Shown in pieces: positions 31,741-41,955 of a DNA stretch of 64,000 nucleotides. This stretch comes from Leishmania infantum JPCM5. Lineage: Eukaryota; Euglenozoa; Kinetoplastea; Trypanosomatida; Trypanosomatidae. The notes beneath the pieces are model-generated. The model was not told the DNA's origin, did not search any database, and worked only from the letters and a program-made list of their open reading frames with translations. Numbering within the stretch: position 1 is the first letter of the stretch; each line of letters opens with the position of its first letter. The position numbers and the translations under genes are program-made. Location: contig NC_009412.2 in the NCBI RefSeq assembly GCF_000002875.2, positions 315,001-379,000 on the forward strand, read 5' to 3'.

Positions 31741-32393
31741 ATGGCCCTTCCCGGCACGATGCGTGCCGCTGCGGACTTCCGCGACGCGAACAACCCGCTT
31801 AAGTTACGGATGACTGCAAGCATGCAGTGGACATCGCTGTCGACCTTGACAATGCACTTAGCGACAAGGGTGTCGATTGGCGTCTGCTGGCTCTCCGAGG
31901 CCCTTTTCAAGCGCAAGAAGGCCCTCTAGGGAGACTGGCTCGCCAGTAGTCGCAGTGACGCTTTTTTGAGGAGCTGCAAGGACTCAATAAATTGCGTAAA
32001 GCGCATGGCTTGCTCATGAAGGCGCTGAACATGGATGGTGCGGGAAAGATGACGCCGAGGGACTCTCAGCTCATGTACGACACCTGGGTTTACCCCTGCC
32101 CCTACCCGAAAGCAGAGCATGCTGAACAAGTGGCTGCAACTTATCGGACAGTGCGGTTGCTGCTTCGTGGTGGGCCCCGGCGCAGGGGCCCTGGCGAACA
32201 ATGCCTGCCCCCACAAGTGCCGGATCACCGGCGCCGGTTTCACCATGTACACGGGTGTGCGGTATCTGGTGCAGCACAACTTTGTGAACCAGAAGGTGCA
32301 GGGAGGACACCTTCCGCGATACAGTGTCTCAGCTGGCGGACCTAAACAGGGCCAGATGAGTTCAACAGGGAGGGCGTCAGCGCCCTCGTGTAA
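31741..32393 (+). pseudogene. Degenerate gene of unknown family, about 215 codons, multiple frameshifts
   Basis: Coding-like sequence that switches frame several times. It opens with ATG at 31741 (MALPGTMRAAADFRDANNPL), moves near 31809 to the frame reading DNALSDKGVDWRLLAL, meets in-frame stops near 31947-31958, then resumes in that frame as FFEELQGLNKLRKAHGLL (from about 31963). It shifts near 32115 to the frame reading MLNKWLQLIGQCGCC with a hydrophobic GPGAGAL segment, shifts again near 32300 to DTFRDTVSQLADLNRA, and near 32357 to EFNREGVSALV followed by TAA at 32391-32393. The pieces join end to end in order, which argues for one ancestral reading frame broken by at least four lesions rather than chance. 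I do not recognise the parent family. It may have carried one or two membrane segments (about 32125-32250). Sequencing errors could mimic this, but so many in 650 bases is unlikely. Confidence 0.6.
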
Positions 32394-34283
32394 GCAAAAA
32401 GAAAACAAAAAACTGCATGCGCTTCATCGAAACGAAGCTCGGCCCCGGAAGACTAGCGCCAGGGACGGGGGGGATGGGCTGCCGGCTACACCTCACTCGC
32501 GCTGGGCTTCGCGCGCGGCATTTGTGTGGTTGAAGGTACCGCACCTGTAGCCTCCCGACCTTCCGTTGCTCTACTAGTTGGGCGGGCGGTCAGCTGTTTG
32601 TCTTCATGCTTTCCCCCGTCTCTTATCGTTTTATGGGTGTGCTCCCTTTTTTTTTCGTGTTGCTTTTTCCCCGCACTGCATCCCTCGTGCCTTATCAACG
32701 AACACGCCCACTTGTTGTTGTGGTGTTCCATTTCGTTGCTGTTGCCCCGCGGACACCTGCGGCACCCCGGCAGAGCCTCTACCTTTCCCTGCGGCTTCCC
32801 ACTCACGCGCCCACATGCAAGGGAGCGGGGGAAAGGGGGAGGGGCGAGGTCTGTGACTGGGGTGGCCACAGGGTCCGTCAGCGCGATGCGTCTTAATAGG
32901 CGTGCCGCCTCGCTTAGAGATCAGTGGTGGGCCTGGGTGATTGAGGCATCTCAAGAACTCACACGATGAAGTAAGCGGCATGCAACAGCGGCACCTGAGG
33001 CTTTCTATCCTGCCTTGGAGCTTCGCTTGCCTCTGTGTTTTCTTTCTGTTTGTTTTCACGGCGCACCTCACCGGGCCCTCTCCCCACCAGCTCCTTTCTT
33101 CTTTGGTTTCGTTCGTCGCACCCTCTGCTCCGCCATCAAGAAACTCCAACGTCATGCGCTGCCGTGTGGTGGGAGTTCGAGAACAGGGCACCTCTCAGCC
33201 TCCCGCTCGGTTTATTTGCCAAAGATGTAAAGCCGTGCTGGGCAGGAGAGTGGGCGTTACCTGCTTCTCTCTCGTTAGGGGCGTCGCTTTCCGCCGCGGT
33301 ATTGTTTCCGTCCTTTGCCGTTGTTCAACGTTATTCTTCTCGACACTTCCTCCACCACCCCCTTCCTCAGTCTGCGGAACGGCGACGGGGCGCACTATAC
33401 CGCCCCTCCAGCCACAACACCTCCCATACCAAGACTTCCGGATCTTTTCTCAGCTGCGCGCTCCTCTACCCGTATCCAATCCACCGCCTCTGATGTAGTC
33501 TAATACCCCCCCCCCACGCACACACTTCACCCTTCCCCTCCCTTCGGTAAGGCAGCGAAGAAGACAAGACGCGCATGGCAAAGCGCACGCGCCACGTTCT
33601 CCTCCCCCTCCCCCTCCCCCGATTCGTTTCTTTTCGTTCTTACGCGCCCTGTCCCTTGCTCGCTTGCTCATTGTTTTTTTTTTTTCGTTGGCTGCTTCTC
33701 TGTGTTTCCGCCTCCCTGATCCGCTCGCCCACGTGCGCCTGTGTGCCGGTGGCTGCGAGCGCGTGTGTGCGTGCGCACGTGCACGTGAATTGGAAACGTG
33801 AGGGGGGGGGGTGGTTCGATGCAACTCACGTGACGATCGCAAATCGCTGCAGCGGCAAGGGCAGTCGCATGCGCGCGCACACCCCCGCTGAAGGACGGGA
33901 AGGCAAACGGACAGACAGACAACACCGCAGTAGAGGAGCCTTGGCTGTGAAAAGAGAAATACTGTCGCTTGAAAAGAGTTAAGGGTGCTGCCGACTACGG
34001 CTCTGCCTCTTCTCAAACAGGCGGGAGGGGTGGAAGAGGTGCTTCCTTGGTGCTGTCGGCGCTAAATTCGCGTGTCGCTCCACCCCGCTCTTCGTGCGCT
34101 CGTGTGCTGTGCATGCATGCCGTTGAAGAGGACTGCACTTTCACAACTGGCGAATGCTCTTCACATCTCTCTCTTTCCCTCTCCTCACACGTTGCTCCTC
34201 ACATTCTCTCGGCCCGCAACACTGCACCTAACCAGAGAGAGAGAAAAAAAGAAAACAAAGCAAAACTTGCAACCGCCGGCGTT
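32394..34283 (+). other. Intergenic region, 1.9 kb
   Basis: No gene seen. T/C-rich blocks at about 32590-32690, 33000-33130, 33590-33720 and 34145-34200; a poly-C run near 33507-33514; and a poly-G run near 33802-33811. The last pyrimidine block is followed by purine-rich sequence leading to the bS16m start. Confidence 0.55.
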
Positions 34284-34853
34284 ATGTTTTGGACAAGCAC
34301 GGCGCTGTGCGCGCGTGCCCTGGTGGATCGCAAGTCCCCACAGCTCTGGGGTGCGCCTGGTGCGCCGATCATCCGCATGCGTGGCCACCACGTGACATGG
34401 AAGTTCCAGTCGTATGACATGTTTGTCGAGCACACGCACCGGCGCCGCAACTCCGACATCCGTCTTCTGCACTACCTCGGCAAGCACTGCCCTCACCCGC
34501 AAAAGTCGCTTTGGTCGCCCGACACCCCGGTTACGCAGGACCGGCACTTGTTCATGCTGACCACGATCGACGTGGACGCCTTCAAGTATTGGTTTGGTGT
34601 CAAGCGATGCCGCCTCTCCGTAGGCCCGTGGAACATTCTCGCGAAGTCGGGGCTGCTTCCCCCGTCGCACAAGCAGAACTCGAAGATCATGCCGAAACCG
34701 ATCTTTGACAAAGAGCAGCTGATGAGGTACTACCTGGCCAACCGCAAAGACCAGCGGCAGATGGAGCGGGAGGACTACTTGAACTACAAAAATAGTATGG
34801 TGAAGTCGCCAGAGGAGCGTGCGGCGGAGCGGCCGGTGGCGCCCTTTTTGTAA
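34284..34853 (+). CDS. Mitochondrial small-subunit ribosomal protein bS16m
   Basis: 189 residues from the ATG at 34284; the frame is open upstream but begins with TTG and reads as UTR. Component of the mitochondrial ribosome small subunit. Residues about 25-127 follow the bS16 pattern: an RMRGHHVTWKFQSYDMFVEH strand, a basic turn (HRRRNSDIRLLHYLGKHCP) corresponding to the bacterial IERVGFYNP region, and IDVDAFKYWFGVKRCRLSV followed by a GLLPP motif, matching the bacterial helix LDRIAYWLSVGAQPS and the KKAGLLP ending. About 40 N-terminal residues contain a likely mitochondrial presequence, and about 60 C-terminal residues, rich in Lys, Arg, Asp and Glu, are an extension absent from bacteria (bacterial S16 is about 80-90 residues). 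Such extensions are usual in trypanosomatid mitoribosomes. The identification rests on recognised pattern, not on a database search. Confidence 0.8.
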   Translation: MFWTSTALCARALVDRKSPQLWGAPGAPIIRMRGHHVTWKFQSYDMFVEHTHRRRNSDIRLLHYLGKHCPHPQKSLWSPDTPVTQDRHLFMLTTIDVDAFKYWFGVKRCRLSVGPWNILAKSGLLPPSHKQNSKIMPKPIFDKEQLMRYYLANRKDQRQMEREDYLNYKNSMVKSPEERAAERPVAPFL

Positions 34854-36039
34854 TGTCTGTTTTGACACCCCGAAAAGCGACGGCAGCAGCGAGGTAGGTG
34901 CACGAAAAGACGACGTCGAGAGGTACGGTGCATAGAAGTTCACAAGAAGCCCAGTGGCACTGCAGCCTCTCGTTGACAGTCGCGTCTCGCATACAGTGCG
35001 TGTGTGTGTGTTTCTCGCTCTCTCGCTGCGCCTTCCTCCTGTGGTGCCTCGCTCCGGCCCGCTTCCCTCTCCACGACGCATTGTGCATCTGCGGTGTGTG
35101 TGTGTGTGCTGCTTTTGCGGACAAGGATGGGTCTTGATGCGCCTCTGTCTGGCGTTTGCGTGCATGTGTGCGCTTGTACGTGAGAATGAGTGACCGATGA
35201 TGACCGGCTTTGCTGCGGATGCTCCGCACATCAATTCACATACACACACACGGATATCAAAGGCAAGAACGCAACAACAACAAAAAGAATCGAAAGCGCG
35301 AAACGAGCGATGTGCAGAGCTGCAGCCCGTGCGCGCGTGATGGAAGACGTCTCACTGTGCAGCCGACCCTACTGATAATGAGGCTGGCAGCATCACGTCA
35401 TTTATGTGAGCACGAGGGGAAAAAGAAGAGGAGCTGAAACGCCTGGGGTGTGTCTTCATGCATCTAAGCATGCTAGACGCGTTACTGATTGCAGCCGTGC
35501 ATGCCACCTCGGTTTGAGTGCGCTCGCACACGTCATGAACGCGCCGTGTTTTGCATCCCTCAACAGGTTCTTCAGGCAATGAAGCGACTCGTCATTCGTC
35601 TCTCTCTCTCCACTTTCCCTCTCCCTCTCTCTTACGTGTATTTCTGCGTGTGGGTGTGTGCGTGTGTGCACCGCCGTAGTACCCCCGCCCTTATTTGCAC
35701 GGCGTCTTTTATATTTTACCTCTGTTAGTCTCCCTCCTGCGGTGGTGGTAGCCTTGATTGCCCGTGTATTGTTGCTGTCGTTGTTATCGCTGCACCGGCA
35801 CAGCCCATCGTACTCACTATCTCGGGCTCCCTTCTGTTTGTGTTTGTGTTTTCTGTTGGAGTCCCCTAGAAAAAGCGCAGAGACACACGAGCAAATTCCG
35901 TGCTGTCGTGCTGGCTCGCTGCGCCTCCGTCCCTCTCTCTCGTTCGCTTACGCGAGGGGTACTAGCGCCTCTCCGCCCTCTCCACACTCGCGACGACACC
36001 CGTGAACACAACAGAGGCACGTGTCGAAAAAAAAAAAAG
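34854..36039 (+). other. Intergenic region, 1.2 kb
   Basis: No gene seen. GT-rich patches near 35001-35012 and 35095-35109, T/C-rich blocks at about 35598-35635 and 35700-35745, and an A-run of twelve (36028-36039 region) directly before the ATOM46-like ATG. The acceptor AG for that gene probably lies in 35940-36020. Confidence 0.55.
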
Positions 36040-37275
36040 ATGGAGTCGCCAATCAACCCAGCCGTGTGGAAGGTGCTCTTCAACGCTGCTCTCGGCACCC
36101 TCTCGGTCGCCATCCTCTACTCTGTCTACCACCAGAGGTACGACATGGAGTCGGCGCAGCGGGCGGCGTTCGTGGAGCTGCGCAAGGCGGACTCCGAGGA
36201 GGCCCGTGTGGCGAAGCTGACGGAGCTGCAGGCGGCATGCAAGCCGGAGGTGGTCCGCCGCCAGCCTTCTGCTCGCATGAGCGCCCTCAAGTACGGCGCC
36301 CCGATTGTGCAGATGGCGAAGCTGCAGAAGGATGGCACGAACGTGGAGAGTGTTCGCTTGGCTATCAAGGTCATCCTGTACATCTACGGCCCCGACGCCG
36401 AGGGCCGACAGAAGCTGAACAGCCTTGATGGCTACAAGGTCCTGTTAACGACTCTAAGCGAGGCGCAGCGGCAGGGAGAGGCGGACTTGATGGAGGATGT
36501 GGCTCAGGCGCTGGATGCGCTGACAGAGGTGGACGACTCCGAGGTCGTCCTCGACACGGATGTGCCCAAGGGTAGCGAAGGCGCCGCCACGCTGGCCCGC
36601 TTGCCGGCCACCGTGAAAATGCTGCGCATCCTCGACCCGGAAGGCTCCGTCACGTTCCTCGCATCGCTCACGGGCATCTTTGCAAACATCTGCACTCTCG
36701 CGGAGGGTGCGGCCAACATCGGTAGTGGCGTAGATGGGCACAGCGGCATGTCCTTCTTCTTGCGGCTGTTGGACCACACCAACCGCCGCGTCGTAGCGAA
36801 CGCCATCACGGCCGTGCGCTTCCTCACTCGTGCGCAGGTCTGCCAGGAGGAGCTGATCGAGGAGGAGAACTTGATGCGCCTGGCGGACAACCTGCATGTG
36901 ACCGGCGAACCGGTGGTCGTGAACTCTATCCTGACGGTCGTCCTGGTGATGGCCGGCAGCAAGAAGTATGGCGAGGCCTTCTTCTCCGGGATCGCCTCCA
37001 GCACTATTCCCAGCACCCTCTTCGAGTTGTGGATACGCTCCCCTGAGAAATCGCTGCGCAGTCGTGCGGAGGTGCTCTCGCGTTTGCTGCTGCGCATCCC
37101 GCAGACAGCCCCCATCGCGGCTGCTCTATTCGAGCGCTTCCGCCCACAGCTGGAGGAGCGCCGCCGGCGTGATGAGGAGGAGTACAAGCAGCAGATGCAG
37201 CAGATGCAGCAGAACCAGATGATGCAGCGAATGATGATGGAACAGATGGGCATTGATCCCTCCATGATGGGCTAG
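36040..37275 (+). CDS. ATOM46: ATOM46-type mitochondrial import receptor (ARM-repeat, N-terminal anchor)
   Basis: 411 residues (about 46 kDa) from the ATG at 36040; upstream open frame begins with TTG and is UTR-like. Residues about 9-30 (AVWKVLFNAALGTLSVAILY) form one transmembrane anchor, with a short N-terminus. The rest is helical, with repeating hydrophobic helix pairs typical of armadillo repeats: for example VESVRLAIKVILYIYG, FLASLTGIFANICTLA, VVANAITAVRFLTRA and VVVNSILTVVLVMAG. The last ~30 residues are Gln/Met-rich (QQMQQMQQNQMMQRMMMEQM). Size, an N-terminal signal anchor and a cytosolic ARM domain are the defining features of ATOM46, the trypanosomatid-specific receptor of the archaic outer-membrane translocase that binds hydrophilic precursors. 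The name is from family knowledge; a generic outer-membrane ARM protein is the alternative. Confidence 0.8.
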   Translation: MESPINPAVWKVLFNAALGTLSVAILYSVYHQRYDMESAQRAAFVELRKADSEEARVAKLTELQAACKPEVVRRQPSARMSALKYGAPIVQMAKLQKDGTNVESVRLAIKVILYIYGPDAEGRQKLNSLDGYKVLLTTLSEAQRQGEADLMEDVAQALDALTEVDDSEVVLDTDVPKGSEGAATLARLPATVKMLRILDPEGSVTFLASLTGIFANICTLAEGAANIGSGVDGHSGMSFFLRLLDHTNRRVVANAITAVRFLTRAQVCQEELIEEENLMRLADNLHVTGEPVVVNSILTVVLVMAGSKKYGEAFFSGIASSTIPSTLFELWIRSPEKSLRSRAEVLSRLLLRIPQTAPIAAALFERFRPQLEERRRRDEEEYKQQMQQMQQNQMMQRMMMEQMGIDPSMMG

Positions 37276-39033
37276 GCGCGGCAATACCTGGAATGAGGGG
37301 ACACCCACCAGGTATGCCATCAAGCCGCACCAAGCGGATGAGAATACCACGATGCCGTCGCGCGCACTCAAAGACCATCGCAAAGCGTGTATGAGGAGAG
37401 CCGGCACGTCGCAGTGCACGTCCACGGCTGTGTGATGTGTATGCGCTCACACCGTACGATCATCCCTGTCTCTGACCCACATCGTTTGGCTGTGTAAGTC
37501 TTCTCTTTCCATCAGGCAGTGCTCCTTCATCTCGACTTTTCATTTTTTCGTGTGTGGGGCGGCGGCTTTTGTGCGCGTGGGCCGCAACGGCGTCTTTGCT
37601 CGAGGGCAGTGCAGCGGATCACCAACTTGGGTTAGTTTTGCAGGCTATATGCGCGTGCGCACGTCTCTGAATGTTCTTCTCTCTTGCCTGCACGCTGGAT
37701 CGTACGGATGGGGTCTACTATGTGCGTCGTGGTTCGTTGTTTAAGATCCGACATATAAAACAAAAGTGGAGGGTGGCATACACTCAGGCGATCCCGCGCA
37801 AGTGAGAGGCGAAACGAGCGAGCTGGAGAAGGTCTTTGGAGCAGCGGCGTGCTTGTGTGGAAAGGGCGAGAGGCTTCGTTGTCGGCTCGTGGAGATGAGC
37901 AGCAGAGTAAGGAAACGGGGCAATCGAATCGAGGAAGAGCAAGAGAAGCGCACCCAACGACGTCACGTGGCGTACCTAGGATGCGTGTGGTGCGCGCCGG
38001 TGCGTCGCGGCGTGCCCTCTCTCTTTGACTTCTCGACGGTTTTCCCTTTTCTTCTGTCTTCCTCACCCCCCTCGGCCTTCCGCCGAGCTCGGAGGACAGG
38101 ACTGATAGCAGTTTTAGCGCCGCTTTCAGTCTCCCTACCTTGTCCTCTTCATGTGCGTCTCTCTGCCTGTGTGTGTGTGTGTGTGTGTGTCGCGCTCTCT
38201 ACGCGGTCTACGGTACGCCCTCCTCCGTGTCTTTCACCGCCGTCTCTCTCGTTCTCCACACACAACAACAACAAGCGATAAGACGAAGTACTAAAAGGCA
38301 AACCAAACAAAATACAAAGAGAGCCACAGCGAGCGGAGGAAGCTGACATGATGAGGTGCGGCGCTGAAGCGCTCAACGAAGGGCATGAGGCACACCAGCT
38401 GTGCTTATTGGCGTGGTGCTGGTGCATGTGACCGGGACCTGCACTAGGACGTGAGTCGATCTTTGTGGAACTCACACCAGAGCCCCCCACGTCTCCCTTC
38501 ACATGCGCCTTTTCCAGAATTCTTCGTCGCTCGTGCACCGGGAAAGAAGGAAGAGGATGGGGGCGAGGGCCGAGAGGCTTTGATCGTCGTGCACTTAGCT
38601 CCTTCCCTTCTCACCCCGTCTTCAGTTCGCTGTACTCTTCGCACTCCCTCTCTTTGCCCGTGCGGATGACCAGCGTGAGAGTGTGCGTGTGTCTTCGCCC
38701 CACTGGCCCGTTATTTATGGAGCTGGCCTCTTCGCGCCCCTTCATCCTTGCCCTCCCCCCTTCTCACTCTCCCTGTCCGTATCTTGCCTCTACGCCCATC
38801 ATTCCTCTCCCACCCCGCCACTTCGTTTCTTCTCTCTTCCCCCCCCCCACTCCCCTTTGCCAGCCACGCTGTTTCACACGCCAAGAAACGCGTCGTCATC
38901 GACCGACGTGCACGCACGCACGCACACGGCGCCATCCGCCGGGCTTTGCTACTCTTTAGCGTGTGCGCTTGCGCAACACCGCACTTGAAGCGCGGCTTTG
39001 AGCTTCATACGCAGAACGAAGAAGCACAGGCGA
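37276..39033 (+). other. Intergenic region, 1.8 kb
   Basis: No gene seen. (GT)11 at 38169-38190, and C/T-dominated DNA at about 38020-38075 and 38720-38865 with a C8-9 run near 38840-38849. The latter block is the most likely trans-splicing signal for the following SDR gene. Confidence 0.6.
38169..38190. repeat. (GT)11 microsatellite
   Basis: Uninterrupted GT repeat in the spacer between the ATOM46-like and SDR-fold genes. Confidence 0.9.
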
Positions 39034-41955
39034 ATGTCAGATCAAGTTAAGCCGCCACGTCGAAACACCGCGGAGGACGAGACAGCAGAGGACCACACCG
39101 CCGAGGTGCCGGCGGAGGACGAGGAGGAGGTGCCGCTGTGCCAGCACGACACTTACGATGCCACCCTCTCCCTGGCAGATCGCGAGGCGAAGTGGGGCTT
39201 CTCCTTCAGCGAGCTGCAATCTGCCGTGAAGGTTGTTCGGGTGCTGTTTCACAATCCTGGCCTCTATGTCGGTGACCCCTACCTGTCTGACAGCCGCCTC
39301 TACACAATGATCACCCGTGACCGGAAGACGAAACGCGAGAACCGCGACATTTTCAAGGCGATCATGAATGAAGAGAAGAGCCGTCGAAAGCGCTACCTGC
39401 GCCAGCAGGACATCGAGGCGGTGCGCCGCACTGCCATGAAGCGCGAGCGCGATGATGCTCTGAGCGCACTGCTTCTCGCAGGCAGCGAAGGGGCCAATGA
39501 CAACGTCGCACCGCTTCGGCTCGTTGAGCCGCCGAAGGCGCCGGGGTTGAACTGCAGTGACCAAGACGAAGACAACTTGCAGAGCAGTGCTGCCGGCACC
39601 GCTTCTGCAGCTGATGGCGGTGCGGCAAGTAATGCGGACACTCTGAGGCTCTCTGCATCGGAGAAAGAGGTGTTGCGGCTTGTTGGTGCCTTTGAGAACC
39701 TTCTGCGTCTGGAGCAGGCCCTACGAGGAGAGCGGGTTGAGGGCTACGTAGGGGACAGCGCAGCCGCGGCGGGAATTGCTGCGAGGTCTCGTGCTGCCGC
39801 ATCGCCATCTGTGGCGACCCCGCCCGTCACCGGCGGAGAGGGCGATCCATCTGCGTCTAGCACATCCTTCTCCACAGTGAAAAAATCGCGCACAGAGACG
39901 GATGCGTCGACGGCCGTCCCCGCCGTGGAGCGGGACTGGCTCGTGATTACTCAACTCACCGCACAGGTGTACCGCTACCTCCCGCACTCGTACGGCTCCC
40001 AGATGCCGCCACCCTTGTTTGATGGCGCCGGGCCGGCGGACGCCGTGAACTCCCCTCTTGTAGTGCGCAGCTATGTTCGCGGCATGAAATGCTATGTGGC
40101 GCAGCGTGCTGCGGCGCTGGTGCACCTCGCGAAAACGGCGGCACCTCCAAATACGCTAAATTCTCCCATCACCGTCGGAGGAGCGGAGCCTGCGCCGCTC
40201 CGCTCCCTATTGGCGTCTACGCACCACGATGTGATCGTGCGAACCCCTCTTGTCGAGCTGCAGTCGATTCACGGTCTTCGTTCGTTGATTGAGGATGGCG
40301 ATCCCGGCGCTGCGTCTTCGCAGGTGATGGCGACGGTGGACCTGCCACTGGACGACCTGCTACGAGCGCTCGAGCTGGTGCTGCTGGAGGGGGCTAGTGA
40401 CGAGCGGTTCTGCCCCGTGCCCGCGACCACTGACGGCGATGGGGAGCAGGATGAAGGGCGTGCGCGTGCGCAGCAGCTTTGCATCGCCGAGCAGACGCTG
40501 CACTGCTTCATCGCGCGTCGTGTGTACGGCTCTGCCAAAGTGCGGGGCTGCGGCCCTTCGCCGGTACTGATTCAGCGCAGCCCTCCCAGCTCCTCGTCAG
40601 AGGAGCCGGAGGGGTACTGCATCTACGACGATGTGCAGCGCTACGCTGTCGAGCACCACGAGGATGACGCACAGTTGAAGCTGAACAAGTTTATCGGGTG
40701 CCACATCTGCAAGGTGCGCTACAACCGCCTCCACCAGTACTACTACAGTATGTGCCACCTCTGCGGCGAGTACAACTACAACAAACGCCTCATGGCGCGG
40801 GACTTGCGGGGCAAAACGGTGCTCCTCACAGGCTGCCGCATCAAGATCGGGTATGCGATGGCGCTCTCGCTGCTTCGCTGCGGTGCCACCGTGCTCGGCA
40901 CCACCCGCTTCATCCACGAGGCGGTAGCGCGCTTTCAGCAGGAGATCGACTACGACGTCTGGAAAGACCGCCTGCACCTCTTCTCGCTCGATCTGCGGGA
41001 TATGTGGGTTGTCACGCAGTTCTGCGCGTTTGTCCGACAGAGGTACAAGAAGCTGTTTGCCATCATCAACAACGCGGCGCAGACCATCGCGCGGACACCG
41101 CAGTACACGGAGCACCTCCGCAACATTGAGCTGAACCCGCCAGCTGCTCTGCAAGCCAGCATCCAAGACGACGTATGCGCAGCTGAGTGGCACAATTTTT
41201 TCCTCCGTCACGCAACCGTCACGGTGGGGCAGCCGCTGTCTATCGAGTACCAACCGAGCATGCAGCCCTTCCTCGACACAAACCAGGCTGCCCGCCACGA
41301 CGATGCGGGCAAAACGAGGAACAGCAAGAGCGCAGCGCCGCAGTCTGGCATCGCGGCGAGCAACGTGTTGCCGTCGGCGGACGGCGCCGCAGTGGCGTTG
41401 CACGTGGCGTGCGACCGCACCCTCATCTTTGACCGCTACGATACACAAGCGGAAGAGAGCGACCACCGTGAGAAGAACTCGTGGGTGATGAACCTCGCTG
41501 AGATACAGGGCAGCGAGGCGGCCGAGGTGATGGCCATAAACGCCCTCTCCCCTTTCATTCTCAATGGTCGTCTCAAGGCGTGCCTGACAGACCGCGAGGG
41601 CGACGCCGTGGTGAGCGAGCCGCGCTTCATCATCAACGTCTCGGCGATGGAGGGGCAGTTCTACCGGTTCAAGCAGACGACGCACCCGCACACGAACATG
41701 GCCAAGGCGGCGCTGAACATGATGACGCGCACGAGCGCCGACGACTACGCAGCGGACGGAATCTACATGAACTCGGTAGACACCGGATGGATTACGGATG
41801 AGTCGCCAAAGCTGAAGAAGGATCGACGGGCAGAGCAGTTTATGCTATGCCCGCTGGACGAGGTAGATGCGGCGGCGCGCTGTCTGGATCTCATCTTCAC
41901 AAACAGTCGCATGTACGGCATGTTTTACAAGGACTTCAAGGTGATTGCGTGGTGA
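39034..41955 (+). CDS. Zinc-ribbon plus short-chain dehydrogenase/reductase-fold protein
   Basis: 973 residues from the ATG at 39034; the frame extends upstream only to a TTG. The first ~540 residues begin acidic (about 1-35), then alternate helical and low-complexity parts with no named domain. A four-Cys motif (CHIC at 556-559 and CHLC at 574-577) forms a zinc ribbon just before a Rossmann domain. The SDR domain starts at about residue 590: TGCRIKIG at 599-606 is the cofactor-binding loop and NNAAQT at 679-684 matches the NNAG motif. The serine position (S870 in VSAMEGQF) and the lysine (K891) are kept, but the catalytic tyrosine position carries T887, within HTNMAKAALNMM. The same zinc-ribbon plus SDR arrangement exists in large proteins of plants, fungi and amoebae, from memory. 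Enzyme activity is therefore uncertain; a nucleotide-binding regulatory role is possible. Confidence 0.8.
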   Translation: MSDQVKPPRRNTAEDETAEDHTAEVPAEDEEEVPLCQHDTYDATLSLADREAKWGFSFSELQSAVKVVRVLFHNPGLYVGDPYLSDSRLYTMITRDRKTKRENRDIFKAIMNEEKSRRKRYLRQQDIEAVRRTAMKRERDDALSALLLAGSEGANDNVAPLRLVEPPKAPGLNCSDQDEDNLQSSAAGTASAADGGAASNADTLRLSASEKEVLRLVGAFENLLRLEQALRGERVEGYVGDSAAAAGIAARSRAAASPSVATPPVTGGEGDPSASSTSFSTVKKSRTETDASTAVPAVERDWLVITQLTAQVYRYLPHSYGSQMPPPLFDGAGPADAVNSPLVVRSYVRGMKCYVAQRAAALVHLAKTAAPPNTLNSPITVGGAEPAPLRSLLASTHHDVIVRTPLVELQSIHGLRSLIEDGDPGAASSQVMATVDLPLDDLLRALELVLLEGASDERFCPVPATTDGDGEQDEGRARAQQLCIAEQTLHCFIARRVYGSAKVRGCGPSPVLIQRSPPSSSSEEPEGYCIYDDVQRYAVEHHEDDAQLKLNKFIGCHICKVRYNRLHQYYYSMCHLCGEYNYNKRLMARDLRGKTVLLTGCRIKIGYAMALSLLRCGATVLGTTRFIHEAVARFQQEIDYDVWKDRLHLFSLDLRDMWVVTQFCAFVRQRYKKLFAIINNAAQTIARTPQYTEHLRNIELNPPAALQASIQDDVCAAEWHNFFLRHATVTVGQPLSIEYQPSMQPFLDTNQAARHDDAGKTRNSKSAAPQSGIAASNVLPSADGAAVALHVACDRTLIFDRYDTQAEESDHREKNSWVMNLAEIQGSEAAEVMAINALSPFILNGRLKACLTDREGDAVVSEPRFIINVSAMEGQFYRFKQTTHPHTNMAKAALNMMTRTSADDYAADGIYMNSVDTGWITDESPKLKKDRRAEQFMLCPLDEVDAAARCLDLIFTNSRMYGMFYKDFKVIAW

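Noticed and set aside
33811..33822. GGTTCGATGC, partial tRNA B-box
   Set aside because: Poly-G precedes it and no cloverleaf can be drawn.
34185..35249. 354-codon open frame on the minus strand
   Set aside because: It is antisense to bS16m and its flanks, with biased Arg/His composition and no domain; the plus-strand gene explains the openness.
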